Shown here: positions 36,180 through 45,068 of the stretch, piece by piece | How positions within the stretch are numbered: position 1 is the stretch's first letter | How the letters are laid out: each line of letters opens with the position of its first letter | NCBI GenBank assembly: GCA_013359255.1 | Contig: JABWCF010000011.1 | Span: 1-64,000 of the forward strand | Source: Flavobacteriales bacterium | GTDB lineage: Bacteria > Bacteroidota > Bacteroidia > Flavobacteriales_E > Vicingaceae | Direction of reading: 5' to 3' | DNA length: 64,000 nt | Made by a program: the position numbers and the translations under genes | Notes under the pieces: generated by a model | Seen by the model: the letters and a program-made list of their open reading frames with translations, nothing else | Database searches by the model: none | What the model was told of the DNA's origin: nothing

Positions 36180-36950
36180 TAAGGTGATGTAGCCCGATAA
36201 ACTTTCTGTTTTATCTAATAAATCTACATACCTTATAACATAATAATACGTACCGACCGAACAATCTTTTTCTTTAAAATTCTTGCCGTTCCAAAAGCCC
36301 TCTATATCTTCCCACTCGTACATCTTTGTACCCCAACGATTGTATATTTGGCAGTGCAAATATTTTATGTTTTCGGTTTTTATTTTAAACACATTATTCA
36401 GTTCGTCTCCGTTAGGGGTAAAAACATTGGGCACTGTAATAAGTGGCTTTATACAAGGTTCGTTCAGCAAAGAGCTTACATTTACGGTAGTATTGGTTTC
36501 GCAATTATTTGCATCTAACACGGTAATGTAATACGTTCCTTCATTTACTCCATAAAATACATTACTTGTTTGAAATCCAGCTCCAATACTATATTGGTAA
36601 GGCGGCTTTCCTCCGCTGGAATAAATGGTAATACTGCCCTTTTCATCGCAATCTTTAACAGGGGTAAAGGCAGCATTGGTAGCCAACACTCCGCATGCAC
36701 CCGGAACATTTTCGGGAGTAAGTTTTGTAAATTCTTCTCTTGACTCATCCGGCAGGTTTAACCAAATAGAGCATCCCATGCATGCACCACCGGAACACCA
36801 CAAAGTGCCATCGGATTTTAAAATATATGAAAACGTCTCTCCTGCCATTATATCAATTACATCGCTGGCTACTTGTACAGGTGGATAAACATATTGATTT
36901 CCGTTGGTATTATCATACCCAAATTGCCCCCCCCCAGACTCCCCAAGCAA
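36168..36950 (-). CDS. C-terminal part of frameshifted RCC1-repeat protein (type B sorting domain)
   Basis: 260-residue frame continuing the protein of 36913-37875 after the nine-base poly-G run at 36935-36927. It begins with the last RCC1-type repeat (SYILKSDGTLWCSGGACMG), then a SprB-like segment (GGKPPYQYSIGAGF ... YYITVLDANNCE). It ends with the gliding-motility type B sorting domain (ITVPNVFTPNGDELNNVFKI ... YNRWGTKMYEWEDIEG ... GTYYYVIRYVD). With eight bases in the run the frames join through WGVWGGQFGYDN. The nominal TTG start is probably not used. Confidence 0.75.
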   Translation of the reverse strand: MLGESGGGQFGYDNTNGNQYVYPPVQVASDVIDIMAGETFSYILKSDGTLWCSGGACMGCSIWLNLPDESREEFTKLTPENVPGACGVLATNAAFTPVKDCDEKGSITIYSSGGKPPYQYSIGAGFQTSNVFYGVNEGTYYITVLDANNCETNTTVNVSSLLNEPCIKPLITVPNVFTPNGDELNNVFKIKTENIKYLHCQIYNRWGTKMYEWEDIEGFWNGKNFKEKDCSVGTYYYVIRYVDLLDKTESLSGYITLLRN

Positions 36951-37875
36951 AACAATTTTTATCCTCGTCTAAAGCCATAAAATGAGCACCATCGGCACAA
37001 CCAGAAATAGCCACTATTTTACTTAGGTTAGGCACCTTAACTGGTGAAGGTTCTATTGCACTCATTAATCCCAAAGAAATATCTCCCCATACATATACAT
37101 TTCCATCTTTATCGAGAGCTAAACTTCCCATTGTACAGGATTTTATATCTACAATGTTCGATAAACCCTGCACCTGAACAGGAACATAAGCTGTCCCATT
37201 TTGGGAGCCTATACCAAGAGCTCCAAATGGGCCATCAGAACCTACTGCCCATACGGTACCATCGTTTAAAAGCACATGGGTTGTATAATACCCGTTTGCA
37301 ACCCTTGCGGCATTGTTTATGTTTAGCATTTTTACGGGAACAGCCGAACTTGTTATATTCAACCCGTTACCAAAATTCCCAAAATCTCCATCACCAACAC
37401 TCCAAACTGTGCCATCGTTTTTCACAAAACTAACCACAGCTATACTGGCATCTAAAAATTTTACATCATTAATTACTTGTGTTGGGGTATTAAAATTTGT
37501 AAATCCAGCCTCGCCCCAAACCCAACCGGTAAAATCTTTTTTAATAGCTCCCATAATGTACCCTGTGCTGTAATAGTACACATTATCCATATTAGGAATT
37601 GCAATAGGGGTATTTGTTCCCGAAACCAAATTACCTAAGCCTAATTGATTAGTTCCATTATTTCCCCAACCTCTTAACTCATTAGGGCCATCACTGCATA
37701 AACCGGTATAACAAATACTGTAAGCAGAGTATGAACCTACCGTATAGTTGCTTGGTTTGTACCAAAGCCTTCCGCCAAAACCATCGCCTACCAAGCTATT
37801 TTGCGAATAGATTTCGGCAGATATAAAAACTGAAAACGGTACAATAAAGATTGAAAGATTAAAAAATTGTTTCAT
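36913..37875 (-). CDS. N-terminal part of frameshifted RCC1-repeat secreted protein
   Basis: 320 residues with a signal peptide (MKQFFNLSIFIVPFSVFISA) and RCC1/BNR-like propeller repeats of about 50 residues (LRGWGNNGTNQLGLGN, SFVKNDGTVWSVGDG, HVLLNDGTVWAVGSDG, LALDKDGNVYVWGD). The frame meets a premature stop after AIWV, just past the nine-base poly-G run. The truncated product lacks the sorting domain. A strong Shine-Dalgarno site lies upstream at 37891-37884. The intact protein would have about 570 residues. Confidence 0.78.
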   Translation of the reverse strand: MKQFFNLSIFIVPFSVFISAEIYSQNSLVGDGFGGRLWYKPSNYTVGSYSAYSICYTGLCSDGPNELRGWGNNGTNQLGLGNLVSGTNTPIAIPNMDNVYYYSTGYIMGAIKKDFTGWVWGEAGFTNFNTPTQVINDVKFLDASIAVVSFVKNDGTVWSVGDGDFGNFGNGLNITSSAVPVKMLNINNAARVANGYYTTHVLLNDGTVWAVGSDGPFGALGIGSQNGTAYVPVQVQGLSNIVDIKSCTMGSLALDKDGNVYVWGDISLGLMSAIEPSPVKVPNLSKIVAISGCADGAHFMALDEDKNCFAWGVWGGAIWV

Positions 37876-37883
37876 TGTAAATA

Positions 37884-37891
37884 CTCCTCCT
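37884..37891 (-). promoter_or_regulatory. Strong Shine-Dalgarno site (AGGAGGAG) of the RCC1-repeat gene
   Basis: On the minus strand AGGAGGAG lies eight bases before the ATG at 37875, one of the few canonical ribosome binding sites in the window. Confidence 0.6.
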
Positions 37892-37992
37892 AATGCAATA
37901 TGAATTTATCGAAAACTTAGTTGCATTAAAATAAAAATAACCTAGTTATAGATTTTAATTATTCTCTTTATATTTATTTACTTTGGCAAATT

Positions 37993-39150
37993 ATGGAACC
38001 ATATTATATACTAAACCACTTAGGAGAAGAACGTGAGGATTATTTTAATGCAGTAACTCCTCCTATTTTTCAATCGAGCAACTTTTGCTTTAAAAATGTA
38101 GAAGCTTTGCGAAACGGACTGAAAAATGAATTTGAAACCCCTTTTTATACACGAGGCTTTAATCCTACGGTAGGTATTTTACGTAAAAAAATTGCAGCTT
38201 TAGAAAAAGCCGAAGACGCTCTTATTTTTTCAAGTGGCAGTGCAGCCATTTCGGCTGCGGTAATCAGTTCTGTAAAACAGGGCGACCATGTTATTTGCGT
38301 AAAAAAGCCATACAGTTGGACCAATCATTTGCTAACTCATTTACTGGCAAAATTTGGAGTAGAATGTAGTATGGTTGATGGCAGAGAAATCATAAACTTT
38401 GAAAACGCCATCCGAAAAAACACCACTCTTATTTATCTGGAAAGCCCCAACTCTATGACGTTTGAAATGCAAGATTTAGAGGCTGTAGCAATACTTGCTA
38501 AAAAAAATAAGATAACCACGATCTGCGATAATAGTTATGCCTCGCCCATTAATCAAAACCCCATTACATTAGGTATTGATATCGTAGTACATTCTGCTAC
38601 AAAATTTATTAGTGGGCACAGCGATGTGGTAGCTGGGGTAATATGTAGTACCAAAGAAAAAATAAAAAAAATATTTGAACAGGAATTTATGACCCTTGGG
38701 GCCACACTATCTCCTAACGATGCATGGCTTTTAATTAAGGGTTTACGCACACTTCCTATTCGAGTAAAACAGGTAACTGAAAACAGTTTTAAAGTATTGC
38801 ATTTTTTAGAAACCCACCCAAAGATTGAGAAAATATACTTTCCATTTTCAGAAAAAAATACTCAAATTAGTTTAGCAAAAAAACAAATGAAACCTTGTGG
38901 CGGATTAATATCTATTGAGTTAAAAGTCGATAATATAGCCGCTGTAGAAAGATTTTGCAACCATTTAAAATACTTTATTATTGCTTGCTCTTGGGGAGGT
39001 TATGAATCTTTACAGTTTCCCATTTGTGCATTATACAATTCGGAGAATTATACCACCGAGCTACCATGGAATTTTGTGAGGCTTTACATTGGTTTGGAAG
39101 ATGCCGATGTGCTGATTGAAGATTTAAAACAAGCGTTAGAAAAAATGTAG
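37993..39150 (+). CDS. Trans-sulfuration PLP enzyme (cystathionine synthase/lyase family)
   Basis: 385 residues of the Cys/Met metabolism PLP family. The cofactor-contact segments are FYTRGFNPTVGILRKKIAALE and SSGSAAISAAVIS, the aspartate contact is in TICDNSYASP, and the PLP lysine is in VVHSATKFISGHSDVVAG. Members make cystathionine, cleave methionine or cystathionine, or sulfhydrylate homoserine esters; the sequence alone does not decide which. A near-match -7 motif (TTACTTTG, 37978-37985) would start transcription just before the ATG. It is monocistronic. Confidence 0.88.
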   Translation: MEPYYILNHLGEEREDYFNAVTPPIFQSSNFCFKNVEALRNGLKNEFETPFYTRGFNPTVGILRKKIAALEKAEDALIFSSGSAAISAAVISSVKQGDHVICVKKPYSWTNHLLTHLLAKFGVECSMVDGREIINFENAIRKNTTLIYLESPNSMTFEMQDLEAVAILAKKNKITTICDNSYASPINQNPITLGIDIVVHSATKFISGHSDVVAGVICSTKEKIKKIFEQEFMTLGATLSPNDAWLLIKGLRTLPIRVKQVTENSFKVLHFLETHPKIEKIYFPFSEKNTQISLAKKQMKPCGGLISIELKVDNIAAVERFCNHLKYFIIACSWGGYESLQFPICALYNSENYTTELPWNFVRLYIGLEDADVLIEDLKQALEKM

Positions 39151-39152
39151 AT

Positions 39153-39581
39153 TTATTGAATACGTTCCCAAGTTTGTGTGCGAAAAAAGAATAACAGATA
39201 ACCCCTTACTTGTAACTTATCTCCTTCTATCCACATTTTACAATCGTACACCTTACCGTTTTTTGGATCGCAAATAGTACCCGATTTATACTCACTACCC
39301 GAAGCGACCATTCCTCTAATAATTTCCATTCCCATCACTTTTTTGTTTTTTCGGTCATCAGTGCAATCCTCACAAACCGGATCTTGATCTTCATTAGGTT
39401 CGCGAAAAAGTTTTATTACTTTACCAACGTATTTACCATCGGGCTTTTTAACTATTTCTACAATAGATTTTGGTTTACCTGTATTATCATCAATAGTTTT
39501 CCATTTGCCCACAATGGTGTTTTGAGCAGAAAGAAGTACAACTGAAAAACAGAAACTGAAAAACAAATAGAATTTGAACAT
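39153..39581 (-). CDS. DUF2147 domain-containing exported protein
   Basis: 142 residues with a signal peptide (MFKFYLFFSFCFSVVLLSAQ). The DUF2147 pattern follows: IVGKWKTIDDNTGKPKSIVEI, KYVGKVIKL, an acidic Cys pair (DPVCEDCTDDRKNKKVMGM), IIRGM, and DPKNGKVYDCKMWIEGD. The function is unknown. It lies 6 bases after der and may be its operon partner. Confidence 0.87.
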   Translation of the reverse strand: MFKFYLFFSFCFSVVLLSAQNTIVGKWKTIDDNTGKPKSIVEIVKKPDGKYVGKVIKLFREPNEDQDPVCEDCTDDRKNKKVMGMEIIRGMVASGSEYKSGTICDPKNGKVYDCKMWIEGDKLQVRGYLLFFFRTQTWERIQ

Positions 39582-39587
39582 AGTTAT

Positions 39588-40895
39588 TTATTTTTTTCGC
39601 ATAAATATTTTAATGGGTACACCTGTAAAATTGTATTTTTCTCGCAATTTATTTTCTAAAAATCTTTTATAGGGTTCTTTTACATATTGGGGCAAATTGC
39701 AGAAGAATACAAATGCAGGATAATGCATGGGAAGTTGCATGCAAAATTTAATTTTTATGTATTTCCCTTTTAATGCAGGAGGAGGAAAGGCCTCAATGAT
39801 TGGCAACATTTCTTCATTTAACCGGTGAGTCGGAATTCTTGTTTTTCTATTTTCATAAACCTGAAGGGCGGCTTCTAATGTTTTTAAAACCCGCTGTTTC
39901 TCCAACACACTAGTAAAAATAACCTGCACATCGGTAAAAGGGGCTAGTTTGCTTTTTAGAGCAGTTTCAAATTCGATAGCGGTTTTTGTGTTTTTTTCAA
40001 TCAAATCCCATTTGTTAACAGCAATAACTAATCCTTTATTATTTTTTAGCACCAAACTTATGATGCTTAAATCTTGTTGTTGAATTCCTTCTTGTGCATC
40101 TATCATCATAATGCAAACATCACTATTTTCTATAGCTCGCACGGTTCTCATTACCGAATAAAATTCAAGGTCTTCGTTTACCTTGGCTTTCTTTCTTAAA
40201 CCGGCTGTATCTACCAGATAAAAATCGAAGCCAAATGCTTTATACCGTGTACTGATAGAATCTCGGGTAGTGCCAGCAATTGGTGTTACAATATTCCTTT
40301 CATTGCCGAGCAGCATATTGGTAAGCGATGATTTTCCTACGTTCGGCCTGCCTATTACAGCAAAATAAGGCACTCCAAAATCATCTTCTTTTTCGATGGG
40401 AGCACTGAATTCTTTGGTTAACTCATCTAGTAATTCTCCTGTGCCGCTGCCATTAATTGCCGAAATGCTGTACACTTCTCCTAAGCCCAAGGAATAAAAT
40501 TCGTTGGAATAAATCTGCCGTTCGGAATTATCTACTTTGTTTGAAACAACAAATATTTTCTTTTTTGATTTTCTCAATAAATCGGCCACCTTTTCGTCAA
40601 GGTCTGTTATTCCTGTATTAACATCTACCACAAAAATAATTACATCACATTCTTCTACGGCAAGTTGCACTTGCTTGCGAATTTCTTCTTCAAAAATATC
40701 ATCAGAACCGGAAATGTATCCACCAGTATCTATTACACTAAACTGTTTACCTCCCCATTCGGATAACCCGTAGTGCCTATCTCGGGTAACTCCGCTTATT
40801 TCATCAACTATTGCCGAGCGGCTTTCTGTTAATCGGTTAAATAATGTTGATTTGCCCACATTGGGTCTTCCTACTATTGCTACGATGTTTGCCAT
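39588..40895 (-). CDS. der: Ribosome biogenesis GTPase Der (EngA)
   Basis: 435 residues with two GTPase domains and a C-terminal KH-like domain. G1 motifs are [11 protein letters not shown] (residue 8) and [12 protein letters not shown] (near 182), with DTGG and DTAG G3 motifs and NKVD/NKWD G4 motifs. It acts in 50S ribosomal subunit assembly. It begins one base after era ends, so the two assembly GTPases form an operon. Confidence 0.97.
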   Translation of the reverse strand: MANIVAIVGRPNVGKSTLFNRLTESRSAIVDEISGVTRDRHYGLSEWGGKQFSVIDTGGYISGSDDIFEEEIRKQVQLAVEECDVIIFVVDVNTGITDLDEKVADLLRKSKKKIFVVSNKVDNSERQIYSNEFYSLGLGEVYSISAINGSGTGELLDELTKEFSAPIEKEDDFGVPYFAVIGRPNVGKSSLTNMLLGNERNIVTPIAGTTRDSISTRYKAFGFDFYLVDTAGLRKKAKVNEDLEFYSVMRTVRAIENSDVCIMMIDAQEGIQQQDLSIISLVLKNNKGLVIAVNKWDLIEKNTKTAIEFETALKSKLAPFTDVQVIFTSVLEKQRVLKTLEAALQVYENRKTRIPTHRLNEEMLPIIEAFPPPALKGKYIKIKFCMQLPMHYPAFVFFCNLPQYVKEPYKRFLENKLREKYNFTGVPIKIFMRKK

Positions 40896-40896
40896 T

Positions 40897-41781
40897 TTAT
40901 GTCCAGTATCCGTATCTTTTTAACTTCTGCTCTTCGTTTCGCCAGTTTTTATCTACTTTAACATGCAAGTCTAAAAAAACTTTTTTTCCTAAAAATGTTT
41001 CGATTTCTTCGCGGGCTATGGTTCCTAATTTTTTTAATGCCTCTCCTCTATGCCCAATAATTATTCCCTTTTGAGAATCCCGTTCTACCCTAATTTCTGC
41101 ACGTATAGAAAATAGTTTTTCTTTCTCTTTAAATTCAACCATTACAATTTCTGTACTATATGGAATTTCTTTATGATAAAGGTCTAACACTTTTTCGCGA
41201 ATAATTTCAGACACTAAAAATCGTTCTGTTTTATCAGTTATCTCATTATCCTCTTTAGGAAAAAAAGGAGGATGTTCCGGCAACATTTTAATTATTTTTT
41301 CCTTTACTACTTCTATATTAAAATGGTGCAAGGCTGAAATAAGAAAAACTTCTGCATTGGGCAATAAACCTTTCCAATACACTAACATTTCTTCCGTTTT
41401 ATTTGCTCTTGATGTATCTACTTTATTAAGTAGTACAAATACAGGTGTGCTTGTGTTTTTTAGAATTTCCAAAATTTTTTCGTCATTGAGTTCTTTTTCG
41501 TTTATATCAACAACGAGTAAAAATAAATCAGCATCTTGCAAGGCATTGTCTACAAAACGCATCATGCCTTCTTGTAACTTATAAGCCGGCTTAAGTAAGC
41601 CAGGAGTATCGGAATAGATTATCTGGAAATCCTTGTCGTTTACAATACCCATTATTCGATGGCGGGTTGTTTGGGCCTTTGCATTAATAATGCTAATTTT
41701 TTCGCCTACCAATAAATTAATAAGCGTTGATTTACCCGCATTGGGATTACCAATAATATTTACAAAGCCCGATTTATGCAC
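40897..41781 (-). CDS. era: GTPase Era
   Basis: 294 residues. The GTPase domain has [12 protein letters not shown] (near residue 11), TRHR in switch I, DTPGLL and NKVD. The C-terminal KH domain has the [11 protein letters not shown] loop. Era binds the 3' end of 16S rRNA and aids 30S assembly. It is first in the era-der-DUF2147 group and divergent from the tRNA pair. Confidence 0.97.
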   Translation of the reverse strand: MHKSGFVNIIGNPNAGKSTLINLLVGEKISIINAKAQTTRHRIMGIVNDKDFQIIYSDTPGLLKPAYKLQEGMMRFVDNALQDADLFLLVVDINEKELNDEKILEILKNTSTPVFVLLNKVDTSRANKTEEMLVYWKGLLPNAEVFLISALHHFNIEVVKEKIIKMLPEHPPFFPKEDNEITDKTERFLVSEIIREKVLDLYHKEIPYSTEIVMVEFKEKEKLFSIRAEIRVERDSQKGIIIGHRGEALKKLGTIAREEIETFLGKKVFLDLHVKVDKNWRNEEQKLKRYGYWT

Positions 41782-41791
41782 TATTTTTTAT

Positions 41792-41829
41792 TACTTTTGT
41801 ATTTGCAAAGTAACTAAATATTATATTTG
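41792..41829 (+). promoter_or_regulatory. Tandem -7 elements upstream of initiator tRNA (TACTTTTG, TATATTTG)
   Basis: Two exact TAnnTTTG matches at 41792-41799 and 41822-41829. The second has a TTTG at 41802-41805 16 bases upstream and would start transcription about 62 bases before the mature tRNA. Confidence 0.5.
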
Positions 41830-41896
41830 CACCCCGATAAGCAGTATTTCACTGCACTTATTTTTAAAGTTCTGTAATAGATAAATAAAGATATAT

Positions 41897-41969
<73 letters not shown>

Positions 41970-41974
41970 CTTCC

Positions 41975-42011
41975 GAAAGCCTCGCATATTTGCGAGGCTT
42001 TCTTTATTTTT
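41975..42011 (+). terminator. Rho-independent terminator between the two tRNA genes
   Basis: GAAAGCCTCGCA (41975-41986) pairs with TGCGAGGCTTTC (41991-42002), a 12-base stem with a short loop, followed by TTTATTTTT. It ends the initiator tRNA transcript. Confidence 0.88.
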
Positions 42012-42012
42012 G
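42005..42012 (+). promoter_or_regulatory. -7 promoter element for tRNA-Arg inside the terminator U-tract (TATTTTTG)
   Basis: Exact TAnnTTTG match. Transcription would start near 42017, nine bases before the tRNA. No -33 element at normal spacing, because the hairpin occupies that place. Confidence 0.4.
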
Positions 42013-42025
42013 TGTGCACCTATTG

Positions 42026-42097
42026 GGTCCCGTAGTACAATGGATAGTACGTAAGCCTCCGGAGCTTAAGATTCAGGTTCGATTCCTGATGGGACTA
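42026..42097 (+). tRNA. tRNA-Arg (CCG)
   Basis: The 72-base cloverleaf has acceptor GGTCCCG/TGGGACT, D-stem GTAC/GTAC, anticodon stem TAAGC/GCTTA with loop CTCCGGA (anticodon CCG, reads CGG), T-arm TCAGG/CCTGA with loop TTCGATT, and discriminator A. CCA is not encoded. The first acceptor pair is a G-U wobble. Confidence 0.93.
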
Positions 42098-42123
42098 CTA
42101 AAAACAATAGACATCTTTCCTTA

Positions 42124-43152
42124 ATGAAAAAAACGGGTTTTATACTTTTCGTGTTGGTTTCTGCGATTATTTTTTCGTTTAAAACAAAAAACACAAAGAT
42201 TATCAAATGGAACAATCAAACGCATCTGTCTGATGTACTTTTTACCTTAGGAGAACCTTTTCCTCTTCATTACATTCAGCATAAAAATGCCGAATTGGTT
42301 AAAAAAGGAAAAGAGATTATTTTTTACGGACGAACCACCAACTCCAGGGATAAAAAAACAAAACGGCAAAGTAAATATTTCGTTTGTACCGATTGCCATA
42401 ATACGAAAATAGAAGATCCCTCTTTATTCTTTCCGGAACCCGAACCACGGTTGGTATTTGCCGTAAAAAACAACTTGTCATTTTTGCAAGGAACCACATT
42501 TAAAGGAATAGTAAACAGAGAAACATGGTACAATGATGATTATTACAAAAAATACGGTAAGGCCGTAGAAAACAGCAGAGATACACTAATCAACGCCATT
42601 CAACTTTGTGCTACCGAATGTTCGCAGGGACGAGAATTTGAAAAATGGGAAATAGAAGCCGTACTACACTACTTTTGGAGTTTAGACTATTCTTTAGGTG
42701 AGTTGGGACTTAACGAAAAAGAATATGAATTGCTGAATAATGCTCTTAAAGAAAAAAGAAAAGATGCCTCATTAATAAAACTGCTCAAAAGTAAGTATGC
42801 TCAAAAATCACCGGCTCTTTTTGGAGATGCACCCTACGATAAAAAGAAAGGGTACGAGAATATTACAGGCAATGCCACACACGGTGCATGGATTTACGAA
42901 AAAAGTTGCATGTTTTGCCATGATGAAAAACGGCTTAGTAATTTGAATTTAGACTATGAAAAAGTTACGTTTAAACTGTTAACAAAAAACCTTGCTCTAC
43001 ATAACGAAAAGTCGGTGTATCAGGCAATACGATATGGCACAAAACCCGTTCCCGGTAAAAGACCATATATGCCGCATTATACCATAAGTCGCATGAGCAA
43101 CCAACAGATTGAAGATTTAGTTGCTTTTATTAAAAAACAAGCCGAGGAATAA
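42124..43152 (+). CDS. c-type cytochrome with two heme-binding motifs
   Basis: 342 residues with an N-terminal signal segment (KKTGFILFVLVSAIIFSF). Heme sites are CTDCH (Cys88-His92) and CMFCH (Cys262-His266). A third Cys pair, CATEC in LCATECSQGREFEKWEIEAV, lacks His. The WEIEAVLHYFWSL segment resembles the diheme SoxA/TsdA-type cytochromes of thiosulfate metabolism, but this is from motif memory. Met residues near the C-terminus (RPYMPHY, SRMSNQQ) could be axial ligands. It is periplasmic and probably matured by the ccm system at 5328-9766. Confidence 0.8.
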   Translation: MKKTGFILFVLVSAIIFSFKTKNTKIIKWNNQTHLSDVLFTLGEPFPLHYIQHKNAELVKKGKEIIFYGRTTNSRDKKTKRQSKYFVCTDCHNTKIEDPSLFFPEPEPRLVFAVKNNLSFLQGTTFKGIVNRETWYNDDYYKKYGKAVENSRDTLINAIQLCATECSQGREFEKWEIEAVLHYFWSLDYSLGELGLNEKEYELLNNALKEKRKDASLIKLLKSKYAQKSPALFGDAPYDKKKGYENITGNATHGAWIYEKSCMFCHDEKRLSNLNLDYEKVTFKLLTKNLALHNEKSVYQAIRYGTKPVPGKRPYMPHYTISRMSNQQIEDLVAFIKKQAEE

Positions 43153-43153
43153 T

Positions 43154-44038
43154 CTATTTTAATGCAAGCAAAAGTTTCCAGGCCTCTTCTACTCTGTTTA
43201 GATTTAAGAGTACCGTAGCTTTTCTGTGAACTTCTTCTTTAGCATTTGTACTATCTTTTAGTTCCTGAAAAAATAATTCTTGTTGCTTTTTATACTCCTC
43301 TACTTCGGTCTGGGTTGGAAGTTTTTCCACATTTCCTAATTGTCCCAAATGATTACCTGTTAAAATAGCACTGTTTTTAATTTCGGCCGGAATAGCATCT
43401 ACTCCAATTCCAATTTTAGAAAGAGGTTTGTCTATTTCGAAAAGGGCATTTCCAGACGCCCTGCAATACCAGTTACCTCCCATGCGAGCCACTAAATCTA
43501 TTTTATGTGGGTCAATCATTCTGCTTTCATTCAATATTTCCTCATTGATGTGCAATAGCAACACCTCACAAATAATTAGATTTCCGGCTCCTCCTTCAGT
43601 TCCAAGTTCTATTACCTGATTTACCTTGCACTCTATTTGAACCGGACTTTCTTTTACTCTAAAGGGTTTTATTTTTTTTGACTCCAAAGGAGTAAAACCC
43701 GATTTCTCAAACTCGCTTACTCCTTTCGGGTACTCTGCACTAGCCAAAGAAACCTGATGCACCATGCTATGATTTACAATATTTATTACTACCTCGGGTA
43801 TCACTTTTACATTATCGTATGTATGCTTGGTGGTATTGGTTCTTCCGCTACGGGCTGGTGAAAAAATGAGTATCGGAGGATTTGCACTAAAAACATTAAA
43901 AAAACTAAAGGGAGCTAAATTAACATTTCCGTTTTCGTCAATAGTACTTGCAAACGCAATAGGCCTAGGCCCAACCGCCCCGAGCAAATAGGCATGAAGT
44001 TGAGGAATAGGCGTAGCATTCGGATTAATTTCTATCAT
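43154..44038 (-). CDS. Flavin reductase family protein (FMN-binding split barrel)
   Basis: 294 residues from the ATG at 44038 (MIEINPNATPIPQLHAYL). The FMN-binding split-barrel core reads GAVGPRPIAFASTIDENGNVNLAPFSFFNVFSA in sections, with SPARSGRTNTTKHTYDN and VARMGGNWYCRA. A helical tail (about residues 215-294) is extra. Members are flavin reductases or related oxidoreductases of unknown partner. It converges on the cytochrome gene with a one-base gap. Confidence 0.85.
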   Translation of the reverse strand: MIEINPNATPIPQLHAYLLGAVGPRPIAFASTIDENGNVNLAPFSFFNVFSANPPILIFSPARSGRTNTTKHTYDNVKVIPEVVINIVNHSMVHQVSLASAEYPKGVSEFEKSGFTPLESKKIKPFRVKESPVQIECKVNQVIELGTEGGAGNLIICEVLLLHINEEILNESRMIDPHKIDLVARMGGNWYCRASGNALFEIDKPLSKIGIGVDAIPAEIKNSAILTGNHLGQLGNVEKLPTQTEVEEYKKQQELFFQELKDSTNAKEEVHRKATVLLNLNRVEEAWKLLLALK

Positions 44039-44166
44039 ACTTTTTTTTACAAATTTAACACAATTAAACATGCTGAAACGACATGCTGCCTTTTAGCCTA
44101 TTCTTTAAAAAAAGTTAAAAAGGCAAACAAGTTGTTGTTGCCCAAAATACTCTAATCCCTTTTGCT

Positions 44167-44174
44167 TAGATTTG
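44167..44174 (+). promoter_or_regulatory. -7 promoter element (TAGATTTG) before the SurA-like lipoprotein gene
   Basis: Exact TAnnTTTG match whose predicted start (about 44179) coincides with the GTG start codon, suggesting a leaderless transcript. Confidence 0.45.
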
Positions 44175-44178
44175 CCTT

Positions 44179-45066
44179 GTGATAGCACAAAAACAATATA
44201 TTCTCAAGCTCTTTTTATTTGTTTGCTTTGCGACTTTTATTCTCACGATCTCTTGTAAAACGAGTAAAAACGAAGAAAACACCAAACAACCTATTGCTAC
44301 CGTGTTAGATAAAAAATTGTATATGGAGGATATTCAAAGTCTTATTCCTCTTAATTCTACCCTCGAAGATAGCATTACCATTATTGAATCATACATTAAC
44401 AACTGGATTAGAGAAAATCTTTTACTGTCAAAAGCAGAGTTAAACTTAACTTCTGAAATTAAAAACTTCGAAAAACAACTGGAGGAATACAGAAAATCGT
44501 TGCTCATTTATGCATACGAACGAGAACTCATCAACCAAACCTTAGACACCACTGTAAGCGAAAATGAGATAAGCGAGTATTACGAAAAACACAAAAGCAA
44601 TTTTGAACTGAAAGAAACCATTGTAAAAGCATTGTTTATTAAACTACATAAAAAAGCTCCTCAGCTCGATAAATTTCGCAAACTACTTAAATTAAGTGAT
44701 GAAGACAGTCAAAATAAATTACGAACATACTGCATTCAGCATGCCGAAACGTATCATTTAGACACCACCACTTGGTTTTTGCTAAACGACTTGTTACAAT
44801 TGTTGCCTGTGGAAATCTACGATATAGAAAAATTTCTGAAACAAAGTAAAATAACGGAACTAGAAAACGAAACCCACTTCTACTTTGTTAAAACAGAAAA
44901 TTACAAAATTAAGAACAGCATTTCGCCCTTGAGTTTTGTTGCCGATGATATTCGAAATATCATCATTAATCAGCGTAAGTTAAAACTTATTTCACAGGTA
45001 CGAAACGAACTTTACGAAAATGCACTGGCAAAGAAGCAGTTTGAAATTTACTTTAATCGAAAATAA
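44179..45066 (+). CDS. SurA N-terminal-like lipoprotein without a PPIase domain
   Basis: 295 residues from a GTG start. The signal ends in a lipobox (FILTISCKTS), so the protein is probably a lipoprotein. The next part is helical, with the SurA/peptidyl-prolyl isomerase chaperone pattern (SYINNWIRENLLLSKAELN, ENEISEYYEKHKSNFEL). Where a parvulin domain would sit, the sequence is divergent and lacks its motifs. It is two bases upstream of the surA-like gene, so it probably works with it in outer membrane protein folding. Confidence 0.7.
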   Translation: MIAQKQYILKLFLFVCFATFILTISCKTSKNEENTKQPIATVLDKKLYMEDIQSLIPLNSTLEDSITIIESYINNWIRENLLLSKAELNLTSEIKNFEKQLEEYRKSLLIYAYERELINQTLDTTVSENEISEYYEKHKSNFELKETIVKALFIKLHKKAPQLDKFRKLLKLSDEDSQNKLRTYCIQHAETYHLDTTTWFLLNDLLQLLPVEIYDIEKFLKQSKITELENETHFYFVKTENYKIKNSISPLSFVADDIRNIIINQRKLKLISQVRNELYENALAKKQFEIYFNRK

Positions 45067-45068
45067 AG

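Noticed and set aside
44087-44125. Inverted repeat TGCCTTTTA / TTAAAAAGGCA in a divergent intergenic region
   Set aside because: The stem is short, AT-rich and imperfect with a long loop; chance is a fair explanation and no regulator is nearby.
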